Part shown: positions 23,797 to 34,329 of the stretch, in pieces
How the letters are laid out: each line of letters begins with the position of its first letter
How positions within the stretch are numbered: position 1 is the first letter of the stretch
Origin: Polytrichum commune
Taxonomy: Eukaryota > Streptophyta > Polytrichopsida > Polytrichales > Polytrichaceae
Reading direction: 5' to 3'
Length of the DNA stretch: 64,000 nucleotides
Assembly: GCA_950295325.1 (NCBI GenBank)
Contig: OX485807.1
Span: 49,442,440-49,506,439 of the forward strand
Made by a program: the position numbers and the translations under genes
The notes under the pieces: model-generated
Told to the model about the DNA's origin: nothing
Seen by the model: the letters and a program-made list of their open reading frames with translations, nothing else
Databases searched by the model: none

Positions 23797-24805
23797 AAGG
23801 TGTGTGGGTGTTATTATTTGGTTCGTTTTTCATGTTCACCAACTTTTATTCATTAGGTGTACACAACGAAACTCGTGTTGCATTAGCAAGTCTGCGATGG
23901 AACATCTGCGAAAACCGGATTGGGAATCGGACCTTCCTAAATTTGGTTATGGTTATCGGAAGTGCATGGTTGTTGATTTCTTAACTAGATTCATAGGTCC
24001 TCCCAATTGTGTTCACTAATAAGTGTAGACTAGTTAATAATACTTGAAGTTTAAACATGTGTCTCTATGAGGTTTTCTCTTTGATCCTCACTGAACCACA
24101 TACCAATCAAATATAGGGGTTTGATTAAGAAAACGAGTTGCTTAAGACCCGTCTACCTTAAGGTATGTGGGTGTTATTCGGTTCATTTTTCTTGTTGTTT
24201 GTCTTCTAGTATGGATCAAAATTTACGTTTTCAAAATTGTATTACATTAGGAAATCTATGATGAACCATCAACGAGAACCATAGTGAAAATTGGATCTCC
24301 CCTTATTTACCTATGGTTATATGGAGTGCATGTTTGTTTATTCTTTGACTAGACATATGGATCCTCTAAATTGTGGTCACAATTGATTGTGGAGTAGTTT
24401 ATAATATATATGGACATGGAGGTATGGCATGAGTGTTAAGGTATGTGGGTGATATTTGATACGTGTTTCTTGTTCTCCATATTTGCTTGATCAAATTTAA
24501 GTCTTCAATTTTTTGTTGCTTTAGCAAATCTACTATGAAACTTCTACATAAACCATATTGAAAATCCGACTTAGCATGATTTAGTTATGATTACCATGTT
24601 TGTTGATTCCTTAATTAATTACATAGGTGTTCCCAATTATGTTCACAATTGAGTGTGAAATAGCTATTAAAATTTGAAGACATAATCCACTTTCTTTTGA
24701 TCATGTGTCTTTACGGTATTTGTTTTTTGATCTTCACCTAACTACACACCAATCAAATATAAGTGTCCGACTAGAAAAGCAAATGAATAACACCCGCATA
24801 TCTTA
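23797..24805 (+). mobile_element. Three consecutive copies of a MITE family (GGTATGTGGGTGTTATT ends)
   Basis: Copies begin near 23797, 24159 and 24438 with AAGGT(A/G)TGTGGGTGTTATT-like ends. The last ends at about 24805 with AATAACACCCGCATATCTTA, the inverted partner. Each contains TAGCAAATCTAC-like, CCAATTGTGTTCAC-like and ATCAAATATA blocks. The same family occurs in reverse as a tandem array at 53000-53800 and singly at 59896-60285. Confidence 0.65.
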
Positions 24806-24827
24806 TATCTACTTACTACCAATGTTG

Positions 24828-25073
24828 AGGTAGAAAAATGGAAATCGGCAAATGACCACTACCAATGCATTGGACTAGGAGGATAAAGATTCTTGTATGG
24901 ACCCAAAATGACTAATTGTAAAAGTGGTGGCCCAAAGAAGATGCAATGATAGGTAGAAAAATGGAAATCGACGAATGACCACTACCAGTGCACTAGACTA
25001 GGAGTATAAAGATTCTTGTATGGACCCAAAATGAGAAATTGAAAAAGTGGTGGCCCAAAAAAGATGCAGTGAT
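24828..25073. repeat. Tandem duplication, two 123-bp units
   Basis: Units 24828-24950 and 24951-25073 have identical length and few substitutions. Both start AGGTAGAAAAATGGAAATCG and end AAGATGCA(A/G)TGAT. This is the least diverged duplication in the window. Confidence 0.9.
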
Positions 25074-25738
25074 AAGCCGAACCCAACGATTGGCTGGATA
25101 GGTCCTGTTCCAGACCACTTGAGATCACTTGTGGGTGTCATTGATTTAACCGTTTTGTGTGGATTCATATACGTATTAAGATATTTTGATGCTCAAAATG
25201 AAGGAGACTCTACTGTACAAATAGACAGTTTAACTTACTTGCCTCTTTGAAATAATATAACTAATTATATATAGGGAATAAAGTAATGAAACAACTTGCA
25301 TTCCTCACCAATATTTCCTCCGCTCATCTCTAAAAAAAAATATGCCACAAATTTCAAGCCACTCTTTCTAGCTGAATCAGCTTATTCTCACCGCTTTTGT
25401 TTCTTTTTACCTTATCACTACCTATTACTTGCAGGAGGTGCTATTTGTATGGTACCATGGATAGATGTTACAATACTAGACTACTCAATACTATCTATAG
25501 AGAGTCAACTGAATTAGATCTTCTTCTAGTTGAGCAACAATTTTACGAATGTTCGATCAAGTCACTTGGCATTGTGGTTGGTAGCTAGCTTTTGCACCAA
25601 ATTATAAGTTATGGTGTTGCAGGCCAATTGCAATCATTGTTGCCACTTATTTTGCAAGAGAGTGGACCTCCTTCCACCTCACGGGTTAGAAGTTAGGTTA
25701 TCTTCATCTCAAAGGACTTTGTCAATCATGAATGTGTA

Positions 25739-26101
25739 TTGTACTTGAAGCAAGCATTGACCCCACTCCACCGAAAAGTTATTTATGTTTACCACATCTC
25801 GAACCATAGATTTGTCATTGAAATTGGTTGGTGGTCGATTATCCTGATCTCTAGAGATAACATATTACGTCGCTTCTGCTCATCCACTGTAGTCGTTGTT
25901 GGAAATGAGGCACACTTTGTGTTGAAGTTTTGCCTCTACAACTCCACCAGAGTAGGTTTTTGTTCTCTATTTTAGGATGCGGTATTAGGTAGTCTCAAGT
26001 CTTTCTTTCGATTAGACCATCAAGTTGATATTAGCCTCTATCTCACGGAGGCCACTGCACTTCGTTACTCTAGGATGTTAGCCTTTTTGACACCATCTTG
26101 A
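25739..26101 (+). pseudogene. LINE-like polymerase C-terminal relic
   Basis: One frame runs 363 bp with a single internal TAG at 25973-25975. It reads ISNHRFVIEIG, then RRFCSS, then GNEAHFVL, LYNSTRVGF, and after the stop LGSLKSFFRLDHQVDISLYL, ending FLTPS-stop. The order NHRF...C..C...EHF-like...LYN resembles the C-terminal zinc-binding region after the reverse transcriptase of some non-LTR retrotransposons. No polymerase core is present. The internal stop and several odd residues argue against function. Confidence 0.5.
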
Positions 26102-27146
26102 TATACTTTTAGTCCCATAAGCCTTTTGGTTTCCCAGACTTTGAATCATTTCATTAGATTCATTTCATGGCGTGCATTACCTCATGTAGCCCCACAAATC
26201 AAGGTACGTCTCATGTGGTAAGGATAGGCATTAAACTCGACACATTGAGAGCTGTAGCCTTTTGAAATGTTTTGTTTTGTTTTGTCGAGACATATGGGCA
26301 CAATCTTATTGATTACCGAACATGGGTTTATATTAGCATAGGCATTGAACTTACTCCTTCTTTTTTTGTAGTTGTCCAATAAGAAGGTGATATGCGTACT
26401 TTGCATCTTGGTCACACATGATCAGGATATGGTGAACGGGCTCACATTCACATCAATGCACAAACACCGACGTTATCTTCTCTTGTCTATTTTGTAGGCC
26501 AAAGTCTACATACTAGAAGAGGAGAAAGAGTCATCGCTCATGTTATATAATAAGAAATATTTGTTTTTGTTTGTTTGTTTTATTTTTGTCCCATCTTCAT
26601 TTTGACTACATTGGAGTCCCATTACACATTCAAAATGTGCACTGTAAAATAAGTTTGGAATCATTTTTTGTTTGGTTATAATTGGTCATGTTGACTTCCT
26701 TCGTGTTGCACCTTACCAAAAACACAAACAATACTAACATCATTGGGATTCATCACTATATTCTATTCATTATTGATTATGCAAATGTAATGTAAGCTCA
26801 CTATACGGATAGTATCACTATATTTGTTAACTGGAGACTTTGGAGAGTCTCAAAATAAACTTTACTCATAGTTTGGGATGCAATATTGTGAATGTGAGGA
26901 ACATTGGTAATGAACTTTCTACATATTCATGCATGAGGAGTATATATATTTCTAAATATAATAAGTATCTATATCATAATCAAAACATGCACTATACACC
27001 ATATTGGATTTGAAGTTCTTGATTAGTCTCCAAATTATGAAAAGGTCTCCAATTAACGAATATAGTGATTAGTTTGGAAATCATTCATTAATTCTGATAT
27101 CAAAACCCGCAAGTGTTCGCATCCATTTCATAACATCACTCAACTC
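26102..27146. other. Intergenic, nothing recognised
   Basis: AT-rich. A possible half-copy of the family-H MITE end lies near 26513-26545. No gene was recognised. Confidence 0.35.
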
Positions 27147-27255
27147 ATGAGTTGTGTTCAACTACCTTGACTTCAAATTCAATATGAAGTAGTGGGATTT
27201 TGACATCCGGAGCCTTTATTCTTGAATATATTATTGGCCTATGAACACAACTCAT
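27147..27255. mobile_element. Small MITE, family A, copy 2
   Basis: 109 bp, starting ATGAGTTGTGTTCA and ending with its exact reverse complement. Very similar in length and content to 403-512. Confidence 0.75.
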
Positions 27256-27808
27256 TAATTAAGTAATGTTATGTGTTGTAAGCATAACATTGTATAGACA
27301 ATGCATAGGTGTCAACATGGCCCTTTGGATTATGGCCAAGTTATTCATGTATCAACATGCACATATATCATGATTCCCATGCTTAGGGTTGAGTATGGTA
27401 CATTGATTTGTGCAATTTACCCATGCAAATTACCCTGGGTCAAGCATAACATTACACAGTTCCTTAGTTACGTTATGTGGGATCATGTATCACATGAGCA
27501 TAATTCTCCTTTAATTCTAGGATCCCCGTCTATTGGGAGCACTTAGGCTATATATATCTATTGTAAGCTTTTCGACAAACAATTGTAAATTATCAAAGTT
27601 TTTTTAATCGCAACCTCTTCTTTGAAAAGACAAAGTAGACTAACCATGTAACTGCTTGGTAATGTTATGAAATCAATTTACAAAAACTTGCACTTTTGTG
27701 TATTCATCCTTGTAATAACAACAATAAGAACATAATTAATGTGTTTTTATCACCGTGGTTGTAAATAATCAAAATTTACTATGTGACATTATGTGAATGT
27801 CACATGGA

Positions 27809-27906
27809 ATGAACATGTCAATGTGACATTAACTCAGGAAGGTAACCAAAATTGTCATGAAAATCTTGGTTACCTTCATGAGTAAATGTCACATTGACAT
27901 GTTCAT
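27809..27906. repeat. Near-perfect 41-bp inverted repeat (hairpin)
   Basis: Left arm 27809-27849 (ATGAACATGTCAATGTGACA...GGTAACCAA) pairs with right arm 27866-27906 with two mismatches across 41 bp, leaving a 16-nt loop. The size and pairing resemble a young miRNA or siRNA foldback, or a very short MITE. No target or expression evidence is available from the sequence. Confidence 0.75.
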
Positions 27907-28109
27907 GCCATAGTTGTATCCTTTCAATGCACATCAATGCATAGTAATCAATTGGAATAAAATAAAGTGTGCATTTGTTTGCACATGGCAACGAGGGACA
28001 ACAATTGAATATAATTTTTTTGAATGTGACATTCACATATACTTCTATAATATTATCATAATGAACTTTGCATGTTCTTTCGGAGATCCTATCATATAAT
28101 TGTATCAAT

Positions 28110-31100
28110 GGATCTTATGATAGAATTCAACATGTTGTAATTTTGGACATGAATGTAGCCCAATTTTATTTAAAAATCACTTACAAGGTCCACATGAGAA
28201 TAATATATGTTGTGTACTATGACCAACAATATTAACACAACCTTCTCAAACACACACACCCTACATAACTGAAAAACTTGCAAATCTATCACAATAGTGG
28301 ATTCAAATTTTAGTTGAATAGAATGTGGGCTATGAGATCCACATGTTAGAAGTATGATATGAATATTACTTGTTTTTGATGAAGCATGATTAGAATTGGT
28401 GACCTTTAGATCATCATTTGCAAGGAAAGCATGAATCACAAATCCATCCAAAGTCATTCAAAATATCAACCAGGATTATTTCAATGAAATTGCGTTTCTA
28501 TTTGTTTGTTGGGAAAAAAACTTTTCAATTGTGGTATACTAGAAAAAACTCACTACAAGCATACGAATCCTAGGCAATTGACCTACATCACTGGAAACTT
28601 GTCCTATGTAACTAGAAAAAATACAAATCTAGCACAATGATAGATTTGCTTTATCCTTTCATTGACATGGGACGATTGCGTCTGACACATATGCTTGTAG
28701 TGGCTGTGAGGTGCCAACGTGATGACCTTGAATTTGTTTATTTGCAAATAATAAGAATAAGAATAAGAAGAAAAAACTGAACTACTGTACAAGCTATTGA
28801 GATTCATTTCTTCAGTACAGTGACGTCAATGGAAAGGTGACGATCAAGGGAGTGGTTCATTAAAAAAATTCCCTTTAAATAAAAAAACGGTGAGACTCAA
28901 GCTTGAGAACTTGAGGTTCATTACTCTAAATTACACGACGTTTGCTACAAGATAATTGCAATGTCTTTAAATCTTATTTATGGAGATCATGGACCCATAT
29001 CACTCCACCTTTCTCCCCTCTAGGTTGATTCTGAATAATATACTAGTCGTTCACATAAAGAATCAACTCGGACACGGCAGTTTAATTGATTATTTTCCAC
29101 TGTAATTTCACCCCTTCGCTTAAGCATATGATATAATAAACTTGTGCTTCTATTATCACCTGGATCTTAAATTGAACAACTCCTTTGAAATTTGTAGATA
29201 TGGTTGCAAGCAACATTCAATTTGAACTACTCTTATGGAATTCAAATGCATTGATAGATCTACAGCCTTTCCAAGATCACCACAGCAAAACTGCGTAATT
29301 AGCAAAGTCCTGATGATTCTAGTACTCAATGTGAACAAAGACAATGTTGCAGGTTACAAAGTTTAAAATGCTTCAACATGCAATCTGCCGTATGTTTGGG
29401 GTTTAGGGTTTAGGGTTAGGGAGAGGCCTGAAGTCCTTGTAAATATAGTTTCCTATGTTTGATCATAACGAAGTGACAGACACCAGGCAAAAACCAAAAC
29501 TTAGAAATATTTTTCCAATCTAAAAGTTGTTCAAGAAGCTGCATAGAGAACACCTTTGAATGTACACGGCTAGAGTAAATGTGACTGCAAATCCGCACCA
29601 TTGAATTCACAATACATGGGTCATGTTGTCTCGACGACTTTGATCGGTGTTGGCAATAGTGCGCTTGATGGAGGGTGTAATAGAAATATGCAAACACTAG
29701 AAATATATTGATGTATCCAAGTGCAGATAGAAATAAAATATCCTTGTAAACATCGATGTTCAAAAATCAACACTCACACATCAAGGTGACCAGTGAAGCT
29801 ATAAAACAATAAAAAATCAAAGAGAGATAGTAAGTTAATTCACGGCTTTAGAGTTACATGCTCTTTACAATGCAATCAAAAGGAGGCAATGACAAAACTA
29901 GAATGAATTAGGAGATCAAATCACATGACATGCGGCAATATCCTGGTGGCAAGCCATATGAGCAGGTTCACAACAATCAATCTCTAGAGGTAATTGGAAG
30001 ACTCGAGCAAACAATATAGCATGTTAATTTCTTCAACACAAGGAAACCAGGAGAGAGATAATTAGGGAAAATCCATGAAGTTGTAGGAAAAGCACAAAAG
30101 CCCCCCAAAAAATTGGTCCAAAATTGAGTAAATGCCCAATTTTCTCGAATCAGAAATCAAAAACTGAAGATAAAAACTATGATGTCGTGCAAGACTGAGA
30201 ACTCAAAAAATACTTACGCCGGAGTCTATATTCTAAACAAGGGAGAATCATGATCAGGTGGACTTACAGCTTGGAGTGCCTCTATTCATGTTTGATAATA
30301 AATGCTGTGTCCACTTTCCCGTCCTCAAAATCCTGTATCACCATTCTCGCACGTCGTGCATCATGACTCAATCAGAGCCAACACAAAAGAAAACGTTTCC
30401 CAAGGAAGATTCGCCATTTAAAACTTCACAATTGAATGCAAACAATCTTCGAGTTTTGTATTGGGTTTTGTAATATTAACTTGAACCACACATGTTTTCA
30501 TAACATTATTCAGCTGAGTGACCATGTTGGGTGGGGCCGAGAATATGTCATGCAAGGTGCTAGAATTATACCCTATGAACGCTTGTCTAAGCATATTCAA
30601 CATGACAAACTCGGGTGAAGCACTGTCACTGAATATTATTAGAACCGAATGTCCGATAGCAGCTCATCTTCAAAGCTCTCCAGGATCACCTTTAATAAGA
30701 GCTTTTGCAAGATTCAACCCTCCACAAAGAACTGTCTCTATGTTCTGCTACCCAAGAGGTTCCAGTCTGGCAGTTACATACATGTAAGTACGATGGGTTT
30801 GACCGTTTTTCGTAATATAAAAATAACCAAACTTATCTAATATTGAGTGCACTTATCAATTAGTTATTTGGAAGTCTATCAGTTCAAATCGTTAGCTCCT
30901 GTTAGCTCTGCAAAGATCTGTTAGGAAATCTGTCTGGCACCTCAATCTAGCAGAAATTGTAAAGGAGACGCGTTGCCGGTGGAGATGATTCAAGCAATTG
31001 CCTAATGAGAGAGGTTGGAGATGAACGATTCCACTGCAAATTTAGGAAGGGGCCACGACATATGATTGGCTGCTCAGAGCACCTCCACCAATGCAAATAT

Positions 31101-31806
31101 GGTAACCTACACGTAGAATCTTCCTTTTTTAAGTATGTAAGCAGAGTCAGAGTCATTGGATTATCTGGTTTTGTTGAGCCTTGTAAAAGTTACGATTCAA
31201 AGATGATTTTAACATGCCTTTAAAGCATTCAGTTTGTGGATACTGCATGTTCAATAAACGTTGATTGTAGGTGGGTGTTAAAAGATCAATAAAATCGACC
31301 TTATAAAGACTCTTACGTATAAATCATGTTCATATGCGGCAAATATCTGTAGGGATCGAAATTGGGTAAGAACATGTCGGACGAATTACAGGCCTCACCT
31401 TTTGAGGGCCCCCATTGTACACCGACAACTGCACTCAGAAAGACCAATGCCTTTGAATACATAAATCAATCCACTCGCAAACCGAAAGCGCATAATTGAG
31501 AACGCCGTGTGGTTGAAGAAGGGCACGAAATCCTCGCTCCCTTCCCTTCTGTATCAAGTTTCGACAGGCTTTTCAACCCTGATCGAATACTACCCTTCAA
31601 GTGCATCGGAATGTAAAGCCATGTCCACATCAAATTTAACCCCCGCACATTATTGGGTGCTCACTCTCTACCTTTGAGTGTATTTACCCTCCCTGGTAAA
31701 CTAGGTATAACCTAATTCGCGTCACTCACAAAGAAATCTTAGGAGCCCACTGCGTTTCTTCAACCCAGTTCATTGTCCCAATTTCGTATCAGAGGGGAAA
31801 AAGAAT
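28110..31806. other. Intergenic, no gene supported
   Basis: AT-rich. Contains a short telomere-like run (TTTAGGG units) at about 29399-29420. A minus-strand 115-codon frame at 29416-29763 and mixed frames at 30436-30790 and 31005-31223 have no features I recognise. I do not call them genes. Confidence 0.35.
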
Positions 31807-32196
31807 CTGCAATAGTACATGAAATATGATGTTTAGTGTCATATGGTATTTTATGTCACTATGGTAGCTTTCCAGATGACACTTCTTATGAATAAGTGAA
31901 CAAAGATTGTCATGGATGGTGGATGAGTTTATCCATTTGCCAAAAACCCTACCTTCTCTTGTCAGCAACTTGTCATGAAATATTGTCATGGATGGTTGAA
32001 ATTCGGATGAAAATTCACTTGGTATGTGACAATAATTGCAACGCTGTAAATCTATAAACACCCAAGAAATTTACAAGGAATGACAAATAATGGTGGATTA
32101 ACATTTCGTGTTGGTGACACTACACCGCGGTTTGCAATGAGTATTGGGCAAGACGATTAGAGTTGGTGACATTAAATTTCATGTTTAGTGTAGTTG
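31807..32196. mobile_element. MITE-like element related to family M
   Basis: The left end, GAAATATGATGTTTAGTGTC, and the right end, GACATTAAATTTCATGTTTAGTGTAGT, are imperfect inverted repeats resembling family-M ends. The interior differs (repeated TTGTCATGGATGGT). About 390 bp. Confidence 0.45.
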
Positions 32197-32274
32197 AAGC
32201 ATTCAGCAAGGGTTTATGAACAATATGTCGTTGCAAGTTTCATAGGCAGCCGGGTGGAATCGTTGTGGCCCACA

Positions 32275-32905
32275 ATCAGGTGACCACGAGCACTGGGGCA
32301 TCCGAATTTGGTGGCGCAACTGAAGCCATATATTTTGTGCTCCAGAGCAACTCCTCCGAGGTCGGAGATTCGGTAACCGGAGAACATTCATCGCTTTCCT
32401 CTTTCAGACTATTTTTCTCCACGCATCGAGAGAGGATCGCGCAACTATTGAGGCGCGAGCTGAGCAGCGAGGTGGAGGTTGACATTGAATCTCCAAAAGC
32501 GGACTGGACTCGAGATGTCTTCAATGAGAGACGTGGAAGAAGTTGATGATGTGGCGGCGAGTAACAACAGGATACACTTTGAACTCCTTTGTCGGGGTTC
32601 TTTCAAAGTCCTTTTTCACAAATTTTACTATTATCAGCGGGGGCGGAGGGCGACACAATCGATGCGAACAATACGGAAATTTGGGTGAGATCTTAGGAGT
32701 TACTGGGGCATCCGAACTTGGTAGCGCAACTGAAGCCATTTCTTGCTCCAGCAACTCCTTGGAAGTTGGAGCTTCAGTGACAGGAGAAGATTCAGCACCT
32801 TCCTCTTCACGGCACTTCTCTCCACGCATCGAGATAATCAGGGCGACTGCGGTGTGAGCTGCGCAGCGATGCGGAGGTTGATTGATGTTGAATCCGTCAC
32901 TGAGG
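32275..32905 (+). repeat. Duplicated segment, possibly former coding sequence
   Basis: A block of about 200-240 bp occurs at 32275-32520 and again at 32695-32905. Both read TGASE(F/L)G-like, ATEAI and SVTGE peptides in the same order (CTGGGGCATCCGAA, GCAACTGAAGCCAT, CTCCACGCATCGAGA). The conserved frame suggests a duplicated exon of a lost gene. It lies just upstream of the kinase relic, so both may derive from one locus. Confidence 0.5.
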
Positions 32906-32948
32906 ACTCGACTCACCCGTCTTCATTGACCGACCAGGTTATCTTTCT

Positions 32949-33215
32949 ATGAGAAGATATTGGGGCAGTATACGGAAGCTGATGGACATGAAATTGGAAT
33001 TTCACAACGGAAACCAATTCAAAACACACAGTATGGTGAAGAACACCGTGATCGCGATTGCGACGGGGATGCAAAGTTTGCATGATCTGGATATAGTCCA
33101 TTGAGACCTGAAGGCGTCCAATGTGCTCATCGCTTCTCCGTTGCCCGTTTCAAATCGCAAACTAAAAGATAAGGATTATTCAATTTGTGTTTTCGAGGCG
33201 GTTTTCGAATGTTGA
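32949..33215 (+). pseudogene. Protein-kinase relic (subdomain VIb region)
   Basis: The frame from ATG 32949 to TGA 33213 reads MRRYWGSIRKLMDM, then ATGMQSLHDLDIVH, a TGA at 33102-33104, then DLKASNVLI. This is the catalytic-loop region of a serine/threonine kinase, with the residue between H and D changed to a stop. The GM..LH spacing fits plant receptor-like or TKL kinases. Only about 90 codons remain, with no ATP-binding lobe and no clear DFG, so it is non-functional. Confidence 0.6.
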
Positions 33216-33293
33216 GCATTGAATATATTGCATGGTGTAAGAGATCGTGACCTCAAACCATCATAATTCACCAAAGAAGGCGACGAATATATG

Positions 33294-33415
33294 GTAGAGC
33301 ACCTGTTCCCGATCAAGACCCATCGGCAATCGTGTCATGATACAGTAGTTTTGAGTGTTAAAGTGAGGAGTGAGAGGTTATGACAGACTCTAGACATTGG
33401 TAATATGTTCGTGAA
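33294..33415 (+). mobile_element. MITE, family T, partial copy
   Basis: Retains GTAGAGCACCTGTTCCCGAT, TTTTGAGTGTTAAAGTGAGG and GACATTGGTAATATGTTCG as in 17507-17868. The second half is missing. Confidence 0.6.
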
Positions 33416-34164
33416 TTGGAGTTATATTTCATAACAAACATGAGGAAGTAAACATGAGGAAATCAGTTGTGGACTTAATATTCCATTTATTTCACCAAGC
33501 AATGATTTACCTTCTCAGCAATTGTTACTTTCAAAACCTTGACAATAGCTCAGTACTCTTGCAGTTATCTTGATGAATTTAGGAGCAATTTTTCAACACA
33601 TTGTGAATCCACACATGCAGATTCTCTTTAGACATGGCTCCAAATTTAGTCTCTAAGCCACTATAAAATTAACAAAGAAACTAATTTGAGGTTGAAGATT
33701 GAAAATCCATGTGTCCGAGAAACATATGAAGGTGGACACGTTTTTCCATTGGCAAGTGAGACCTCATTTTTGAACTCATAAAGGCTTAAAGCAACTGAAA
33801 TATGCACAATCATGTTTTCCGCATACTCTCTTCTTAATTCATAAGGTCTAATCCGATGCATCACGGCACACAATACCAAAAGTATTTAGTGTTGCTTCAA
33901 CACTTTCAAGAAATGGCATCCCAACATGATGTCAAGAAAACCATTTTGAAATCCACAGAAAAAGCATAAAAAACTTAACTCGGATCCATATCTCAAGACC
34001 AGATAATACCACAAAAGAATGTTGAATACACAAAAACAATCATGCCCAACAATCCACAACTAGCCTTTGGCCTTCTTATTCAATACGCAATTCAGAAAAC
34101 ATCATAAGCCCACCTTCAATTCACCAAGTGCCAGCCAGTATTCTAAAATGGCCATGTTTTTCTC
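33416..34164. other. Intergenic, 3' side of the DUF593 gene
   Basis: AT-rich, no coding signal recognised. Part may be the 3' untranslated region of the minus-strand gene whose predicted stop is at 34165-34167. Confidence 0.35.
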
Positions 34165-34329
34165 TTAAGGGACAACGCTGTAGAGGTCACAATCTCCGCC
34201 TTTCTTACACGAGTCAAACAATGCTCTGGAAGTCGTCTGGGTGAAGGTTGCAACAGCCGCCTCAGACCTACAGGGGTTTCCCTTTGGGTCGATGCTACAT
34301 CTGATCCTTTTAGACACGATTGGGCCAAC
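34165..34329 (-). CDS. DUF593 gene, predicted last exon
   Basis: Acceptor CTGTTCAG at 34330-34337 joins in phase 0 to the donor at 34813 and gives 54 residues starting VGPIVSKRIRCSIDPKG and ending CDLYSVVP, then TAA at 34165-34167. Supported only by splice sites and the open phase. I do not recognise the tail, and another frame is also open here. Confidence 0.4.
   Translation of the reverse strand, partial: VGPIVSKRIRCSIDPKGNPCRSEAAVATFTQTTSRALFDSCKKGGDCDLYSVVP

Noticed and set aside
29399-29420. Telomere-like TTTAGGG units
   Set aside because: Only about three units; common as telo-box motifs and not evidence of a chromosome end.
30518-30787. Open segments on both strands near 30.4-30.8 kb, including a minus-strand exon-like NIETVLCGGLNLAKALIK
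   Set aside because: Splice-like borders exist around 30690-30745, but neighbouring segments carry stops, and I could not link it to any gene or family.
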